The notes under the pieces were generated by a model that saw only the letters and a program-made list of their open reading frames with translations, was not told the DNA's origin and searched no databases. Positions 63,494 through 64,000 of a DNA stretch of 64,000 nucleotides are shown piece after piece (position 1 is the stretch's first letter; each line of letters begins with the position of its first letter). Location: the NCBI GenBank assembly GCA_949987565.1, contig OX465105.1, positions 124,001-188,000 of the forward strand, given 5' to 3'. Source of the DNA: Luidia sarsii (taxonomy: Eukaryota; Echinodermata; Asteroidea; Paxillosida; Luidiidae). The position numbers and the translations under genes are program-made.

Positions 63494-63745
63494 TGCTTCA
63501 AATAGCACAGTAACTATCTCATTTGGATGTGAAGAAACAACAGAAGGCACCAAACTAATGAGAGATGAATCTGCCCTTGCAGATATCCAACTAGAATTGA
63601 AATTTCAAGCTTCATATAAATTCTGATTATTGTTCTCAGAAGCAGAAAGCTCCTGCTATGATCTAAACGTCAAGCCCTTTAAAGATTTGCAGCTATCACT
63701 TTACATACAGTATCTGTTCTCATCACCTGTTTCAGGTCAGTCACC
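63494..63745 (+). promoter_or_regulatory. 5' region of RING-NHL gene C with candidate 5' UTR acceptor
   Basis: Homologous to 27286-27556. CACCTGTTTCAG at 63724-63735 would be the acceptor, and the ATG at 63746 sits in TCACCATGG. A decayed PLE tail lies at about 63648-63690. Confidence 0.55.
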
Positions 63746-64000
63746 ATGGCTTCATCGGACTCCTTATCACTAAGTGGTTTACTGGAGTGCAATATTTGCA
63801 TGGAGGAGTTGAGTGAGGACAATGTCCCACGTGCTCTCCCATGCTCGCACGTGTATTGCACTACATGTCTGAGCAAGCTAGTCAGGGACCATAGAGGCAA
63901 GATCAAGTGTCCAGATTGCCGCACAGAACACATTATCATTAATGTGGAGGAGTTGAATGTCTCTCGCCCCATCATGCAACTTAGAGAGCTCAAACACACT
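63746..64000 (+). CDS. RING-NHL protein (gene C), first coding exon, partial
   Basis: 85 codons, open to the window edge. A C3HC4 RING finger like that of gene B: LLECNICMEEL, PCSHVYCTTCLSKL, KCPDCR. The head differs (MASSDSLSLSGLL). Divergence from gene B is moderate and the cysteine/histidine ligands are all kept, so this is an older paralogue than the 7.6/38.8-kb segmental duplication. The helical linker should begin just before the edge (MQLRELKHT). The rest of the gene lies outside. Confidence 0.85.
   Translation, partial: MASSDSLSLSGLLECNICMEELSEDNVPRALPCSHVYCTTCLSKLVRDHRGKIKCPDCRTEHIIINVEELNVSRPIMQLRELKHT

Overview
The window is animal nuclear DNA. It is AT-leaning, packed with mobile elements, and its recognisable host genes are split into exons with GT/AG borders. 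The only host genes I can support are RING-NHL (TRIM-like) ubiquitin-ligase genes in head-to-tail order on the + strand. There is an orphan last exon at 11064-11348 (copy A), a complete four-exon gene at 27557-43260 (copy B, about 601 residues), and the first coding exon of another gene at 63746 running off the right edge (copy C). Expanded RING-NHL families, abundant Penelope-like retroelements (PLEs), interstitial TTAGGG repeats and a very high density of ACATGTAC-type words suggest an invertebrate deuterostome such as a lancelet or echinoderm. That assignment is inference.

Layout. 1-7.6 kb: telomere-like TTAGGG/CCCTAA tracts, a degenerate complex repeat and several fold-back elements, two with telomere-like interiors. 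7.6-13.8 kb: a segmental duplication whose partner is 38.8-45.7 kb; both copies carry a hAT-like element inserted in a PLE, inverted PLE ends, and the last RING-NHL exon with its 3' UTR. 13.8-18.3 kb: fold-back elements and dispersed repeats. 18.4-23.9 kb: a 61-copy, 90-bp minisatellite that is open over 1872 codons. 24-27.3 kb: repeats. 27.5-43.3 kb: gene B, with introns filled by a tRNA-derived SINE, a hAT-like element, a THAP-containing P-like fold-back element and PLEs. 45.7-47.8 kb: hAT-like and fold-back remains. 47.8-56.4 kb: a tandem repeat of about 3.7 kb (two full copies and a partial third) with a defective Tc1-like transposon at each unit end. 56.4-62.8 kb: a region marked by a recurring 16-bp word, interrupted by a PLE composite, itself interrupted by a hAT-like element, itself holding a palindromic MITE. 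63-64 kb: gene C.

The host genes would give cytoplasmic E3 ligases with a RING finger, a helical coiled-coil-like linker and a six-bladed NHL propeller, with no B-box visible. The most interesting material lies in the mobile elements. The PLE ends carry hammerhead-ribozyme-like motifs, one family with an apparent paired C3/G8 to U3/A8 replacement. PLE copies are arranged as inverted 'tail-out' composites with 11-13 bp target duplications, and one of these has its empty site preserved in the paralogous duplication. Several hAT-like elements have 8-bp target duplications and unusual palindromic subterminal repeats. All comparisons were made by eye from the sequence; no database search was possible.
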